Source: DATEKX01 sp963726785 (GTDB lineage: Bacteria > Acidobacteriota > Blastocatellia > UBA7656). From it: a DNA stretch of 64,000 nucleotides. Within the stretch, counting starts at the first letter, position 1, and each line of letters begins with the position of its first letter. Location: NCBI GenBank assembly GCA_963726785.1, contig CAVSDJ010000007.1:2790001-2854000 (forward strand). The letters run 5' to 3'. Shown in pieces: positions 34,276 through 44,310 of this stretch. Below the pieces are notes generated by a model that saw only the letters and a program-made list of their open reading frames with translations, had not been told where the DNA came from and did no database searches. The position numbers and the translations under genes were made by a program.

Positions 34276-37200
34276 ACCGCACCGTCATCCTTTTTGTCTG
34301 GTACCACAGGTAAGCGCAATATGAAAGTCGCGCCTTGTCCGGGAAGACTTTGCAAACTTAAATCACCGCCGTTTGCACGAGCATAGCGTCGCGCACTCCA
34401 CAACCCGAACCCTGAGCTTTTCTTCGTGGAGAAAAATAGATTGAAAATCTTGGACTGATTGCTTGAAGAAATACCTAGGCCAGTGTCTTCTACTTCTATT
34501 TGAACATGAGAACCTGTGCTAAACGCACGTAACATTATTATACCTTCATCTAGCATTGCTTCTTTTGCGTTAGCTACAAGGGTGGACACAATGTCGACGA
34601 TCTGCCCTGGCACAACGTTGACACTTCCAACATCATCTGCTATCTCCCATGTCATATTTATGCTCTGTGGCAAAGGCGGAAGAGACCATTTTGCATTTTC
34701 CAGCAACGCCTTCACTGGCAAGATTTCAGGGTCTTGGGCAAGCTTTCCTCCTTCTCCAAGCCCTGCTACCCTTTGCTTCAGCCCTTTACTCAAATTCAAC
34801 ACCGTACCCACATCCTTTATAAGTTTGTCTAGCTCATGGTCAATCGCATCACTTGCAATACTCTCATCATTGAGCACCTGTCGTATATTCCTCACATATG
34901 TCCGAACTAAACCCAGTTCGTTACCAAGCCTATGAGTCATCTCATACGTAGATATACCAATTTCACTAAAAACTTCAGCATGTTTAGCTCGCTGTTCAGC
35001 CTCCATTTGAGCTTGTAGTACTTCAAACCTATAAATTGTCACTGCCAATTGCCGTGCCAAACCTTCTAATAATTTTATGTCTCCTTCCTTAAAATAGTTA
35101 GCTTCTTCATGGCTGATTACAAGATTACCATAATAACGTCGCTTGAACTCAATTGGTGTAACTACAAGTGTCTTTATGGAGGGGTCATCTGCAATGGGTA
35201 CTTCTACATCCATTTGTCGATCGCTGAAATCATGAATTACTATAGTTCTATGCTCCCGCGCTACTTGACCATTTACTCCTTCAGTACGCTTTATTCTCTG
35301 TAGCGGGACAGTTTCTCGCTGTCTCTCAACTAGTGTTAAAACAAGGTCTTCGCTATTCTCCTCATATCGCCGGATTATTACTTCCCCTTCACAATGTTCC
35401 GTTAGTTTGTGCATTACAATGCCGTAGGCTTGTTCTAACTGATTTGAATCTAATACTTCGCTGAATTCCTTTCCTGCCTCTGATAACAGTCGGAATCTGC
35501 GGGATTCCTCTTTTGCTTGACTGTAATTACGTGCATGCTGTATTGCTATCACTGCCTGCCGCGCAAATAAGTCTAGTAACCAGAGATCATCATTACCAAA
35601 CGCATATAGTCGGTGGCTCTCAACATCCAGGACCCCTATCAAATCATCGTTGCCTGATATAAGAGGAACTGCCATTTCGCTATGTACCTCAGTGTCGCCT
35701 TTGTAGTGAATATCAGCCTGCGCATCACCGCGGGTTATGTAGGGGGTTCGTGTGCTGGCCACGAATGCCACAATACCACGCTCAATATTACTACCAATGT
35801 TTGAAGAGTCAAGCTGATAGGTGGGCTGAGTACTCTCTTTAGCCACCATTCTTGCAACGTAATATTTACTGGGTTGTTCATCCCTGTATAGGTCCAGATA
35901 ACCTATCTCTGCACGAGTCAGCACCATAGCATTCTCTAGTACTGCTCTTATAACCTGCTCGGGATCACCTTGTTGACTAATTATCTTCTTATCTAGCTCA
36001 TGTAGCGCAGATAACCTTATTCTACCTTCCTCTGCTTTCTCGTATCGCTCGGCGTTCTGTAATGCTATTGATGCCAGGTTGGCTAGTCTGGTCAGCAAGT
36101 CCTCGTCATAGTCAGTAAATGGATTATCAATAAGGCTTTCAATATTGATTACGCCCCTCACCCTACCTTCTTCCACTATCGGGGCTACGAGTTCCCAACA
36201 GACATCAGGGATGAATCGCACGTAGATTTCGCTCCAGGGTGGCTCACACACATTTACATTTAATAACTGGTTTAGCTCTGTTGCTTTCCCTATTACACCT
36301 GTATTCTTGGGCTGACGGGCTCCTCTTTTTTCAGGCCAGATTCCCCGTTCTGCAGCAACATAGAAGTTTTCTTGGAGCGGATCATAAAGCATAATCTCGC
36401 CCGCAAATGAGCCAGTCAAGTTAAGGGCTTTTTCTAAAATAGTATTAAGTACCTCCTGAACCTGCAATTGACTGACGATTTCTAGTTCAACATCTCTCAT
36501 TGCTGATAGGGCTTCTCTGGCTTGCTGCTCACGTTCATATATTTGTGCATTCTTTATGGCAAGCACTGCCTGCCCGGCAAGCGTAGTCATAAAATGTTCA
36601 TCCGATTGACTGAATGCCGCCTCTTTAGTGCTTTCGAAATTAAGAACTCCGACTACCTGAGGCCCATCTATTAATGGTATGTCCATTTCCGAAATGATGT
36701 CGCTGGTCATGGGATAATAGATTTGTCGCCACCGCAAATCGCTTCGGACATTATCCACGCGCTTTGGCCCTCCATTCTTGTACACTGATACTGTGATACC
36801 TTTTCCTCCATTTATTGGCAACTTGAGATTCATGTATGAGGTGGCATTGCGCCCCATCGCGGCTTTCACTATTAAGGCTTGTGCTTGACTATCGTATAAG
36901 AGTATAGATGCTTCATCAGATTGGATACGGTCAGCCACCATTACAAGAATTGTCTGCAAAACCTCTTCAAGTTTCAGGCTTTTGCTAATTTCTTTCACAA
37001 TGCTTTGTAGGAGTTTAAGCTCTTTCACTTGCCGCTCAGCCATGGCCTCCATATCACGAGATTTCTTGATTGCTATAGCCGCATAGCTAGCTAAGTTTAG
37101 TATCAAACTCTTTTGCGGTGCATCGAATCGCTGAGATTGGCGAAAGTTTACGAACAATATGCCGACAGTCTCATCGCCTAAGCGGAGAGGTACTGCTGCT

Positions 37201-38534
37201 GTTGAATGTATTTGCTCGCGCTCCTCGAAGTTCCCCTTCCTGTCATGAGGATCGCCGCCTAAATCTCTATAAACGGTGGAGCTATCCTTTGCAAAAACCG
37301 GCTCGCCTTTCGTCATCACACGCCAAGCAATATCTTCACGTCGAACATTCGGTGGCCTATGAAAGTCTGGCTCCAGCAAATCACCGCTTTTATGGGTATC
37401 CTCAAATCGCCTTTCAGTATGTAAGAAAGGATAAAGAATAACGACATCTGCTTTTGTTATGTCTTTGATCTGATCAGTAATACCCTGAAGCAACTGACCG
37501 GAGCTTATTTGCTTAGTCAGTTGCTGCCCAGTTTTATTGAGACTCTCTAAATATTCAAATAGTCTTAGATTGCTGAGGGCTAGGACAACTTGGTTGCCTA
37601 ACAATTCCATAATCTGTAGATCATCGTCGCCGTAACTATTCGGGTGCAGTTGCTGTATAGATAGCACACCTAGAGGTGTATCTCGGAGAATGAGCGGAAC
37701 GAAAATAACGGATTCAGGCAATACCTTCTCTGTATTGTGTATGTGAATAAACTGTGGCGAAGTTTCAACGTATTCCGTACTAAGATGATTTCGTATTAAC
37801 GATTGCTTTTTTTTCATTACATAAGCGCAAGCACCTTCTAATAAGCTACTTTTCTCAAATTTGTAACTGTCCCTGTCGCTCATATATAAATCCAGGCTGT
37901 TTGTTTGCTGTTGATATACAGCGAGCATAAAGAAATAGCTCGTATCAAGTATCTTACCCATGCTTGCTTGTATTCTATTGAAAAGAGTTTCATGGGTTTC
38001 GAGTTCTTGATTTATTTCGTGGCCTACACGGATCACGTCGCGGTAGCGTTTTATTAACCAAGTACTTTGCAAAATAGATGAATACTCATCGGCGAAGGAT
38101 TTTACATCATCAATATCATCTGAATCTAATTGCTGAAATCGATCAAAACATAGAAACAATACAGCCAGCGGTTTTTGACGACGTCTTGTGCGTAAAGACA
38201 AAACAACGAGGGACTGAATATTCTTCAAACCAAATAAGTTGATATACTCTGGTTTTTCTGCCAAATGATCTACATATAAAAAACCCTGATCTATGGCCTT
38301 TTGTGCAATCTCATGCACAGCATTGTCTAATTGCAAATTTCTCGAATCTGTTACAGCAGCTTTCCGCAAATCACATGCGACAGCAGGAGGGTTGAGAAAA
38401 CTTTTGTCAATAAGGTTGACAGCCCAGACAATACTTAGGTCAGCAGAAAAGCGTTTCTGAGCGACTTGTGCAATATTCTGTATAGTCGTGTTTATATCCC
38501 TGAGTTCTTCCATATTTAGCATTAAGTTCTTCAT
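34272..38534 (-). CDS. Soluble histidine kinase with about seven GAF domains
   Basis: The 1420-residue protein has no membrane segment. I count about seven GAF domains in tandem between residues ~15 and ~1170, each ending in a helix like LLGNQVVLALSNLRLFEYLE or LAGQAVLAIKNAQIYERE. A dimerisation helix with His1201 in YEMTHRLGNELG follows. The ATPase has an N-box at VANAKEAML (Asn1322), DTGLGIS (Asp1350) and GFGLW (about 1375). GAF arrays bind small ligands or respond to redox or light cues; the ligand here is unknown. GGAG precedes the start at eight bases. It is first in the module 1 operon and is the likely phosphodonor for the two intact receivers downstream. Confidence 0.85.
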   Translation of the reverse strand: MKNLMLNMEELRDINTTIQNIAQVAQKRFSADLSIVWAVNLIDKSFLNPPAVACDLRKAAVTDSRNLQLDNAVHEIAQKAIDQGFLYVDHLAEKPEYINLFGLKNIQSLVVLSLRTRRRQKPLAVLFLCFDRFQQLDSDDIDDVKSFADEYSSILQSTWLIKRYRDVIRVGHEINQELETHETLFNRIQASMGKILDTSYFFMLAVYQQQTNSLDLYMSDRDSYKFEKSSLLEGACAYVMKKKQSLIRNHLSTEYVETSPQFIHIHNTEKVLPESVIFVPLILRDTPLGVLSIQQLHPNSYGDDDLQIMELLGNQVVLALSNLRLFEYLESLNKTGQQLTKQISSGQLLQGITDQIKDITKADVVILYPFLHTERRFEDTHKSGDLLEPDFHRPPNVRREDIAWRVMTKGEPVFAKDSSTVYRDLGGDPHDRKGNFEEREQIHSTAAVPLRLGDETVGILFVNFRQSQRFDAPQKSLILNLASYAAIAIKKSRDMEAMAERQVKELKLLQSIVKEISKSLKLEEVLQTILVMVADRIQSDEASILLYDSQAQALIVKAAMGRNATSYMNLKLPINGGKGITVSVYKNGGPKRVDNVRSDLRWRQIYYPMTSDIISEMDIPLIDGPQVVGVLNFESTKEAAFSQSDEHFMTTLAGQAVLAIKNAQIYEREQQAREALSAMRDVELEIVSQLQVQEVLNTILEKALNLTGSFAGEIMLYDPLQENFYVAAERGIWPEKRGARQPKNTGVIGKATELNQLLNVNVCEPPWSEIYVRFIPDVCWELVAPIVEEGRVRGVINIESLIDNPFTDYDEDLLTRLANLASIALQNAERYEKAEEGRIRLSALHELDKKIISQQGDPEQVIRAVLENAMVLTRAEIGYLDLYRDEQPSKYYVARMVAKESTQPTYQLDSSNIGSNIERGIVAFVASTRTPYITRGDAQADIHYKGDTEVHSEMAVPLISGNDDLIGVLDVESHRLYAFGNDDLWLLDLFARQAVIAIQHARNYSQAKEESRRFRLLSEAGKEFSEVLDSNQLEQAYGIVMHKLTEHCEGEVIIRRYEENSEDLVLTLVERQRETVPLQRIKRTEGVNGQVAREHRTIVIHDFSDRQMDVEVPIADDPSIKTLVVTPIEFKRRYYGNLVISHEEANYFKEGDIKLLEGLARQLAVTIYRFEVLQAQMEAEQRAKHAEVFSEIGISTYEMTHRLGNELGLVRTYVRNIRQVLNDESIASDAIDHELDKLIKDVGTVLNLSKGLKQRVAGLGEGGKLAQDPEILPVKALLENAKWSLPPLPQSINMTWEIADDVGSVNVVPGQIVDIVSTLVANAKEAMLDEGIIMLRAFSTGSHVQIEVEDTGLGISSSNQSKIFNLFFSTKKSSGFGLWSARRYARANGGDLSLQSLPGQGATFILRLPVVPDKKDDGAV

Positions 38535-38850
38535 CTATTAGCTCCTGAAAAATAGATATGAAAAGTAACAGGCTCATCTCCAATGCTGACTTCTAATTAT
38601 CCTCGCGAAAGCGGTACTTATCAGATGTTATCTTCATAGACTTAACGAAAAACGTACTCTAGCTATAGCCTGTAATAGAAGAGTGCGTGAATCTATCTCT
38701 ATTATGGGCTTAGGCTAACTATTCGAAAAGCTACTAAACAGTACCAGCCTCAACAAGTAATATAAGCCAGAGTTTAAAACCTTTATAAGCTAATTCATAT
38801 AGCTTGATACGAAGCACTCTTATTATAACCAGCTTCGAATTCTGCAATAC
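38535..38850. other. Intergenic region upstream of module 1
   Basis: No open frame is supportable. The region is A+T-rich and must hold the promoter of the histidine-kinase operon and the end of the lamin-tail gene transcript. I see no convincing terminator hairpin, sigma-54 box or repeat in it. Confidence 0.4.
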
Positions 38851-40524
38851 TTATAAAACCTTCTGCAAGGTAACAGTTTGCCCCTTCCCGATTTTCTTCC
38901 CGGCTTTTTTTGCGATGAGTAAAAGTGTAGGCTGCTTCTCGTCGTTTTTTGTCTTTTGCTTTTCATCATCCAAGTAAATCTTCGCACCGTCATCAAAATT
39001 CAAGCCGGAGACAAGAAGTTTTTTCCCATCTATAATACAGGCGTTGATTATCACTGGCGCATGGAGATTGATATTGACCTTAATGTCGAGAACGGGATGC
39101 AATTCAATTCCATTCGGGGCTACGCCCGTTTGTCCATGCAAGAAGTCAAACATCCCCACTCCTGTAACCCGGACAGTAATGTTCGCAATTTGAAAACTAC
39201 TCGTAGCCGTGAACCAGGCGTCAAACTGCGTTCGAGCGTTGGCAATCAAGGAAGCAAAGGGGCTGGAGGCCTCTACGCAGCAAGGACACGCGATTTCAGT
39301 TATGATTGTCCTGCCTTGATCATCTTGTAGAATCAGGTGGTGGTCAGAGTCCTCTCGTAGTTTGTATTGAGTGAGAGCCGCATTGACTACCCAGACGATA
39401 GTTTCGTAAGGTGCGATTCGCTTATCTTCAGGAATGCTTGTTGGTTTTGGCCAGTTCCTCATCGTCGCGAGGATGGTAGGCATCAATGCAGACAGGTCTA
39501 CTTTGCTTGCGTCTAGGTCGGTCGCGGTTTTCACTGACCATCGCTCGATTCCGCACTGTCCTACTCCTGCCGATTGTAGGGTGAGTGTAATTAAGGCGCT
39601 TCCCGTTCTTGCTTGAGCCTCAGTGATAGTAATCGAAAGATTCTTCTGTCCTGCCGCAATGCCAGGAGTTATAGTGGCTTGATACGAGAAGATGCTATCT
39701 CCTGCCGTCGCGTCTCCATTTGTCCCGTCGTTAAAGAATTGCTGCGAAGCCCCGCCACCTATAGCAGACAAGTCTCCTGTCACAAGGATGCCAGTGCTGG
39801 TCGGATTAGCGCTGGGCGAAACATCGACTGTAAGCAGTGTGGTATTATCAGCACCGACTGATTGGGGGGGAGCATTGCCAAATCCAGATGGATTAGTTGG
39901 GGCATCTTCGCCAATACAACTAGATGCTGCGTTCTGTGGGTCTGAGGGTGAAATCGGCCTAAAGTCCGCACCGTTGTTATCTGTATCTGTAGAGCTTCCC
40001 GATGGGCCGCCTAGACGTCTCTCATAGCTCTTGTTTGAATCCGAGGTGAGGGGCGAAAGAGTCGAACCTTTTTTGAAAGCCGACCCGCTGCTCATACCCA
40101 TTTGGTCAAAAATAGTTCCGTCGGGTAAGGTAAGCGCGATACCGACTTCATTAACAGTCCCAACGCTGTAGTTCTGGTTGCCACCGACCGAACCGCTATA
40201 AGGGCCTCCCGTTGGATTTGAATTGGTTATCAGATAGTGACAGCCGGGATTGAGAGTTATTCCATTGTTGATAACCGCTCTCGTGCTTACAGTGCCAGAG
40301 CTGCTGGAGCCTTTAACCTGCCAGCCCCTAATATTGACTGGTGAAGATGAGAGGTTGTAAGGCTCGATGAATTCGTCATTGCCCCCGTTCGGCCCGCGAG
40401 TACGGAATTCACTAATCACAATGGTCAAGGATGCTGCGCTAAGAGATGGCTGAATTAAGGAATGCGTAAAAGTGAGCAAGATAAAGGCGCAAGGCAAGAG
40501 CAACACGCTTCTTTTGGACTTCAT
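38851..40524 (-). CDS. Secreted lamin-tail-domain protein
   Basis: A signal peptide (residues 1-31, ending QPSLSA) is followed by a lamin-tail domain (IVISEFRTRGPNGGNDEFIE, VNIRGWQVKGSSSSG, GCHYLITNSNPTGG). A choice-of-anchor-like beta domain comes next (TVDVSPSANPTSTGILVTGD), then an uncharacterised domain with EIACPCCVEASSPFASLIAN and DFLHGQTGVAPNGIELHPVL. The last motif is common in secreted proteins of soil bacteria. A short beta domain with a Lys-rich tail ends the protein. The role is probably extracellular binding; no enzyme residues are evident. Whether it belongs to the island system is unclear. Confidence 0.75.
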   Translation of the reverse strand: MKSKRSVLLLPCAFILLTFTHSLIQPSLSAASLTIVISEFRTRGPNGGNDEFIEPYNLSSSPVNIRGWQVKGSSSSGTVSTRAVINNGITLNPGCHYLITNSNPTGGPYSGSVGGNQNYSVGTVNEVGIALTLPDGTIFDQMGMSSGSAFKKGSTLSPLTSDSNKSYERRLGGPSGSSTDTDNNGADFRPISPSDPQNAASSCIGEDAPTNPSGFGNAPPQSVGADNTTLLTVDVSPSANPTSTGILVTGDLSAIGGGASQQFFNDGTNGDATAGDSIFSYQATITPGIAAGQKNLSITITEAQARTGSALITLTLQSAGVGQCGIERWSVKTATDLDASKVDLSALMPTILATMRNWPKPTSIPEDKRIAPYETIVWVVNAALTQYKLREDSDHHLILQDDQGRTIITEIACPCCVEASSPFASLIANARTQFDAWFTATSSFQIANITVRVTGVGMFDFLHGQTGVAPNGIELHPVLDIKVNINLHAPVIINACIIDGKKLLVSGLNFDDGAKIYLDDEKQKTKNDEKQPTLLLIAKKAGKKIGKGQTVTLQKVL

Positions 40525-40662
40525 AGCTTTAGCCTCAAAACTATTTCTGTATTTAGGTGTTCAATAAGTTAAGACGTAAGGCAGTCTTTCAGTAATGCAA
40601 TTATTACTCTGTCTCTTAGAAATGCTAATCATTTCCGCATAAAACAATTCCCGTTGTTGAGC

Positions 40663-40743
40663 CTAATTTGGATTCTGTGTAAATGAATTTCCGAGTCCGC
40701 CCATCGGAACCCGGCCTTCAAATAGAATCGCGAACAGATGTTG
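40663..40743 (-). pseudogene. Relic of an IS256-family transposase 3' end
   Basis: The minus strand reads FAILFEGRVPMGGLGNSFTQ before a stop at 40663, closely matching the C-terminus of the IS256 transposase at 26,763 (FAIIFEGRVPM, NSFTQ). Only about 27 codons remain. It shows an older IS256 insertion next to the transposition operon. Confidence 0.75.
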
Positions 40744-40765
40744 TTGGGTAGTGAATACCGTATTC

Positions 40766-40945
40766 CTAAACGGACCTGTTTTTCTCTGCAGCTAGCTCTT
40801 CTATATCACTACGCAGGTAAAGGCGTTTGCCATAGCCATCGATATTGGGACCGCGGACGGGTCGAATTTTCTCGGTCTCGACCATCTCTTGGATTTTGCG
40901 TTGTGTAAGCCCAAGGATTGCAGCCACTTCTTGCGGCCTTATCAT
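40766..40945 (-). CDS. 59-residue helix-turn-helix segment, possible detached TniQ C-terminus
   Basis: The frame starts at ATG and encodes RPQEVAAILGLTQRKIQEMV and KIRPVRGPNIDGYGKRLYLR, a MerR/excisionase-like winged helix. The same pattern, including RGPNIDG, occurs inside the upstream TniQ protein. Part of the intervening sequence reads as a further module in a third frame (GRLKAVKTPSIGMGRYHYFK). It may be the last module of TniQ separated by two frameshifts, or a small stand-alone DNA-binding protein. Confidence 0.5.
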   Translation of the reverse strand: MIRPQEVAAILGLTQRKIQEMVETEKIRPVRGPNIDGYGKRLYLRSDIEELAAEKNRSV

Positions 40946-40986
40946 TATCTTTATCCAATTTAGAGAGCGCTTTCACGTCTTTAAAC

Positions 40987-43254
40987 TTAAAGTAATGGTA
41001 ACGGCCCATGCCGATACTGGGTGTCTTCACAGCCTTCAGGCGTCCTAATAACAAAGAGCCCGCTGTCACTAACGCCCAGCATTCGAGCCGCCACGGTTGA
41101 TGATACTAGGCCAGTGTAGTCGAACTTCTGCTCTTGAAACTTTTTAATTGTGTAGGGAGAAAAGTAATGTTGATTCGAATTTCCAGCGTTGCGCATTAGT
41201 CGCCTGTGAGGCCTTAAAACACCCGCCCCAACCAATTCCTTGATAGTCTTCTCCTTTATCCCAAGAACTTCAGCGGCTTCTTTTTGGTCAAGGACAGGTC
41301 TTATGGCGCGCAGAGCGGCTTTTTCCGCCTTATCAAGGGAAATTAGACCCGCAAGATCTAGACCTTCGAGATCGGATTTACAGAAAATATACGCTTTGCC
41401 GTAGTCTACAGTCGGGCCGGATATCGGCTTTACACCGTGGGACATAAGTACCTTGATAAGATACTCTCCGTTAGTCCGCAATTCTGACATGAGTTTCCCA
41501 ATCAGAACATAGGTTGAGTCGAAAAGCTCCAAATCGGCCTTATCTACCAGATACTTGAGCGCCCCGCGATCAGCTACAGGGCGGGCCTTGAGAATCCCCT
41601 TATCAACAAGAAAACGAATTGTTCCAAGAGTTAAGTCAATAAGTTTAGCTACTTCAGGAAGGGAAAGGGCATTGCCGTCCTTATGCATATAGCTCGAAAT
41701 CTGTTCACTTGAGAATAAGAAACCACCCATCCCTGGCTTTTGGCTCCTTCCAAAAAGTTTGATTTCTCCGTTCAGTATTGCTCTGGTAAAGGTGACGAAA
41801 CCTATACCAGCATTTGAAACTCTTCTGACAGCTCCTAAGAAGGTCAAAAGATCGCTCTCACGGGATCTGTGTCGTAAAACTAATCCGTTTTGCAGGTTCC
41901 TTAATAGATCTTGTACTTCTTTGCGGTTAAATCTCCAGCGTTTATTACCATCAATGTTCGGACCGCGCAGTGGCGTGAGTAATCCCCCTTCAACCAACTC
42001 TTGTATACGCGGAGGTTGCACACCCAACAAACTCTGCACTTTCCGGAGATCTAATGCTCCTTCAAGCTTTTCTTTTAATACTTCGAGGCTTGCCGTCTCG
42101 ATCAACGTTATTTTTGATTTGCCTTTACCATTTATAACCGCCTTTATCAATCCCGCATCGATAAATCCGTCGATCCCAACCAATGTGGTATTGAGCTGCC
42201 GCTTAGCCCGATTCCTGGTCATGTATTTTTTGTTTCGCTGCGCGCTAATGCCAGGGCGATTTATCCTGGAAGTATACCCGCCGTCCCAGAGTGTTGTAAT
42301 GTACTCGTCAAATGCTGTTCGTAGAAAATCGAATTCCTGCGATGAAAGACTCTGGCTAAGGGCTGTCTGGAATGCCCCAAAATCCCTCTTAAAGCCGGGC
42401 GCGTTTCTGGCGTCGCCTCTATTTTTACGCCGCCACTCGAGAAAGGTGAAGTAGTTATTCGGCCAGTCTTCAAAGACCCGGTATGCGTCACTCAGAAGGG
42501 AATGTATCTCAGTGTTGCGTATTGATGTAGCAAATTTTTTACCCTTTGTATCAATGATCCCTTTAAATTGGCTGGCAATGAACACGAGGGCGGATATGAA
42601 GTGACCCAGATCAAGGTTATACAAAGGATTAGCAGGCGCAATTATAATGGTATCAGAATCAGCAGCAGGTAGGCTGCAGAGCAGATGAATTTGCTGTGTT
42701 ATTGCTAGCTCTGTTTCTTCAACCGAGGCAGATGAGCATTCGCGCCAATCAAACTTACACCGGCAGCGGCTAACTCTACTTCTGGCCCATCTGAGGCGAC
42801 GAGAACAGCTCGGGCATTCGTCAATAAGGAGGCACTTATGAATCGGACACGTCGTCACCGGTGTAAGGTCCCAAATTTTTCGACAATATGCAGACTCGCG
42901 CAGACATTCTGGGCAGATCTTCGGGTAACGAACACGGATGAAGTAGGGAGAAATGGGGATACCAAATATTAAATAAGTTCCCAAGCCCTTTGTAGTATCT
43001 AAAGGTCTATATAAGAGCGGCACCAATTCACTTTCGTCAACACCTGTGAGTGCAGCGAGCGACGATAGATTCAATGTTTCATCCAAAGCGAACGATAGCT
43101 TGGGCCTATAAAAGGCACCTATACCAGACATTTGCAGAATCCAGCTAGGATTTTCATAGACATTTAGCTCAGTCAGCCGGAGGAGATACCCCATGAAGCT
43201 TTCATCATGTTTAGGTTTTGTTATCCTAAGCAACCTTGGGATTTCACTCGTCAT
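40987..43254 (-). CDS. tniQ: TniQ-family target-selection protein with a helix-turn-helix array
   Basis: TniQ/TnsD proteins guide Tn7-like transposition to a target. The N-terminus (IPRLLRITKPKHDESFMGYL) and the zinc-binding region (CPECLRESAYC near 114-124, then CPIH, CPSC and CRC up to residue 166) are typical. The C-terminal half has several similar DNA-binding modules: VQSLLGVQPPRIQELVEGG with RGPNIDG, LPEVAKLIDLTLGTIRFLVD, EAAEVLGIKEKTIKELVGAG and VAARMLGVSDSGLFVI. The last one runs off into an unrelated tail after 41,040. The family pattern continues in other frames down to 40,766, so the 3' end appears frameshifted twice. The gene follows tnsC by 27 bp. Confidence 0.85.
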   Translation of the reverse strand: MTSEIPRLLRITKPKHDESFMGYLLRLTELNVYENPSWILQMSGIGAFYRPKLSFALDETLNLSSLAALTGVDESELVPLLYRPLDTTKGLGTYLIFGIPISPYFIRVRYPKICPECLRESAYCRKIWDLTPVTTCPIHKCLLIDECPSCSRRLRWARSRVSRCRCKFDWRECSSASVEETELAITQQIHLLCSLPAADSDTIIIAPANPLYNLDLGHFISALVFIASQFKGIIDTKGKKFATSIRNTEIHSLLSDAYRVFEDWPNNYFTFLEWRRKNRGDARNAPGFKRDFGAFQTALSQSLSSQEFDFLRTAFDEYITTLWDGGYTSRINRPGISAQRNKKYMTRNRAKRQLNTTLVGIDGFIDAGLIKAVINGKGKSKITLIETASLEVLKEKLEGALDLRKVQSLLGVQPPRIQELVEGGLLTPLRGPNIDGNKRWRFNRKEVQDLLRNLQNGLVLRHRSRESDLLTFLGAVRRVSNAGIGFVTFTRAILNGEIKLFGRSQKPGMGGFLFSSEQISSYMHKDGNALSLPEVAKLIDLTLGTIRFLVDKGILKARPVADRGALKYLVDKADLELFDSTYVLIGKLMSELRTNGEYLIKVLMSHGVKPISGPTVDYGKAYIFCKSDLEGLDLAGLISLDKAEKAALRAIRPVLDQKEAAEVLGIKEKTIKELVGAGVLRPHRRLMRNAGNSNQHYFSPYTIKKFQEQKFDYTGLVSSTVAARMLGVSDSGLFVIRTPEGCEDTQYRHGPLPLL

Positions 43255-43281
43255 TTCAGTCGACCTATTATTGGCTTGGCA

Positions 43282-44310
43282 CTATCGACGAAATACGTCA
43301 GATGCGGATGGCCTGTATTTCTTTGTCGCCCTTCCTCGTCCACCTTTAACTCTTTCCGGCGATAGATCTTCGTCTGGCAGCCCAAACTTACTTACATCTA
43401 CGCTATCGTCAAATGGGTTCCGATTCGCAGAACCATTGTTAACGCTCTCCTCTACAACCTCATCTTCGTAAGCTCGCTTGAGGAGATCCAAAGTAAGTCT
43501 CTCTCTTGATTCTTGCAAAGCGAGTCCTGTTGCCCTGCGGGCGATCTTCATGACATAGCCGATTATCCCCTTCGATGCGCAGTAGAATCGGAAGGCCAAT
43601 GCCTCGTCTGCCAAATTTGATCGCTCAATCAAAGGGAGATTCTCATCCAGCACTTTCAGAAATGCGCGGAACTCCAGCCGATGTTCGGATATTTTCCAAC
43701 TGAAAGGCTTTAGCTCTACTCTGGCAGAGAATCGCCTTCTCAATTGGGCATTAGCATCGAGGACCTCGTCAGCGTGGGGCATTCCGATCACCACCATCGG
43801 CAATCTGGTATCGTTGATTAGAGTTTTTAGCCAATCGGAAATGGTTTGCATTACCTTGTCGGAGTCGCGGTCGATGAAATGCTGGAACTCATCAAGTATA
43901 ATCAATTCAACCCTACAATCTTTTACGAGCTGATTAAGGCGAAGGGTCTGATTGTACGTGGTACCCTTATCTGCCGCCGGGTCGCCAAGCTTTTTAAGAA
44001 GCCTCGTCGCCAGATTCTTGATTGTTGCCGGAATTGGTATCCCGGCAGCTAACACCGGCACTATAGCTCCATCTTCGGTCTGCCTACGTGGATACTTTTG
44101 CTCAAACTGCTCGTACATACTCGACTTGCCGGTTCCGGACGGCCCCTTTATGAAGAGGCACACCGGCTCAATCGAGTGCTTGGAGTATTCATGACAGTGC
44201 GAGATCTTGTTCATTATGTCGACAAGACGCGGATACCGAATGTATAGTTGCTCTGCCATTTGAATCCTTTTATCAATTGGCAATTTGGCATAATTGAGCT
44301 TATTTCTCAT
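43282..44310 (-). CDS. tnsC: TnsC/TniB-family AAA+ ATPase
   Basis: TnsC forms ATP-dependent filaments that link target selection to the transposase. The 342-residue protein has Walker A GPSGTGKSS (residues 56-64), Walker B LIILDEFQHF (136-145) and a sensor region (LPMVVIGMPHADEVL, NAQLRRRFSARVEL). The C-terminal ~70 residues are acidic then basic and probably contact TniQ or the transposase. It overlaps the tnsB stop by 11 bases, so expression is coupled. Confidence 0.9.
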   Translation of the reverse strand: MRNKLNYAKLPIDKRIQMAEQLYIRYPRLVDIMNKISHCHEYSKHSIEPVCLFIKGPSGTGKSSMYEQFEQKYPRRQTEDGAIVPVLAAGIPIPATIKNLATRLLKKLGDPAADKGTTYNQTLRLNQLVKDCRVELIILDEFQHFIDRDSDKVMQTISDWLKTLINDTRLPMVVIGMPHADEVLDANAQLRRRFSARVELKPFSWKISEHRLEFRAFLKVLDENLPLIERSNLADEALAFRFYCASKGIIGYVMKIARRATGLALQESRERLTLDLLKRAYEDEVVEESVNNGSANRNPFDDSVDVSKFGLPDEDLSPERVKGGRGRATKKYRPSASDVFRR

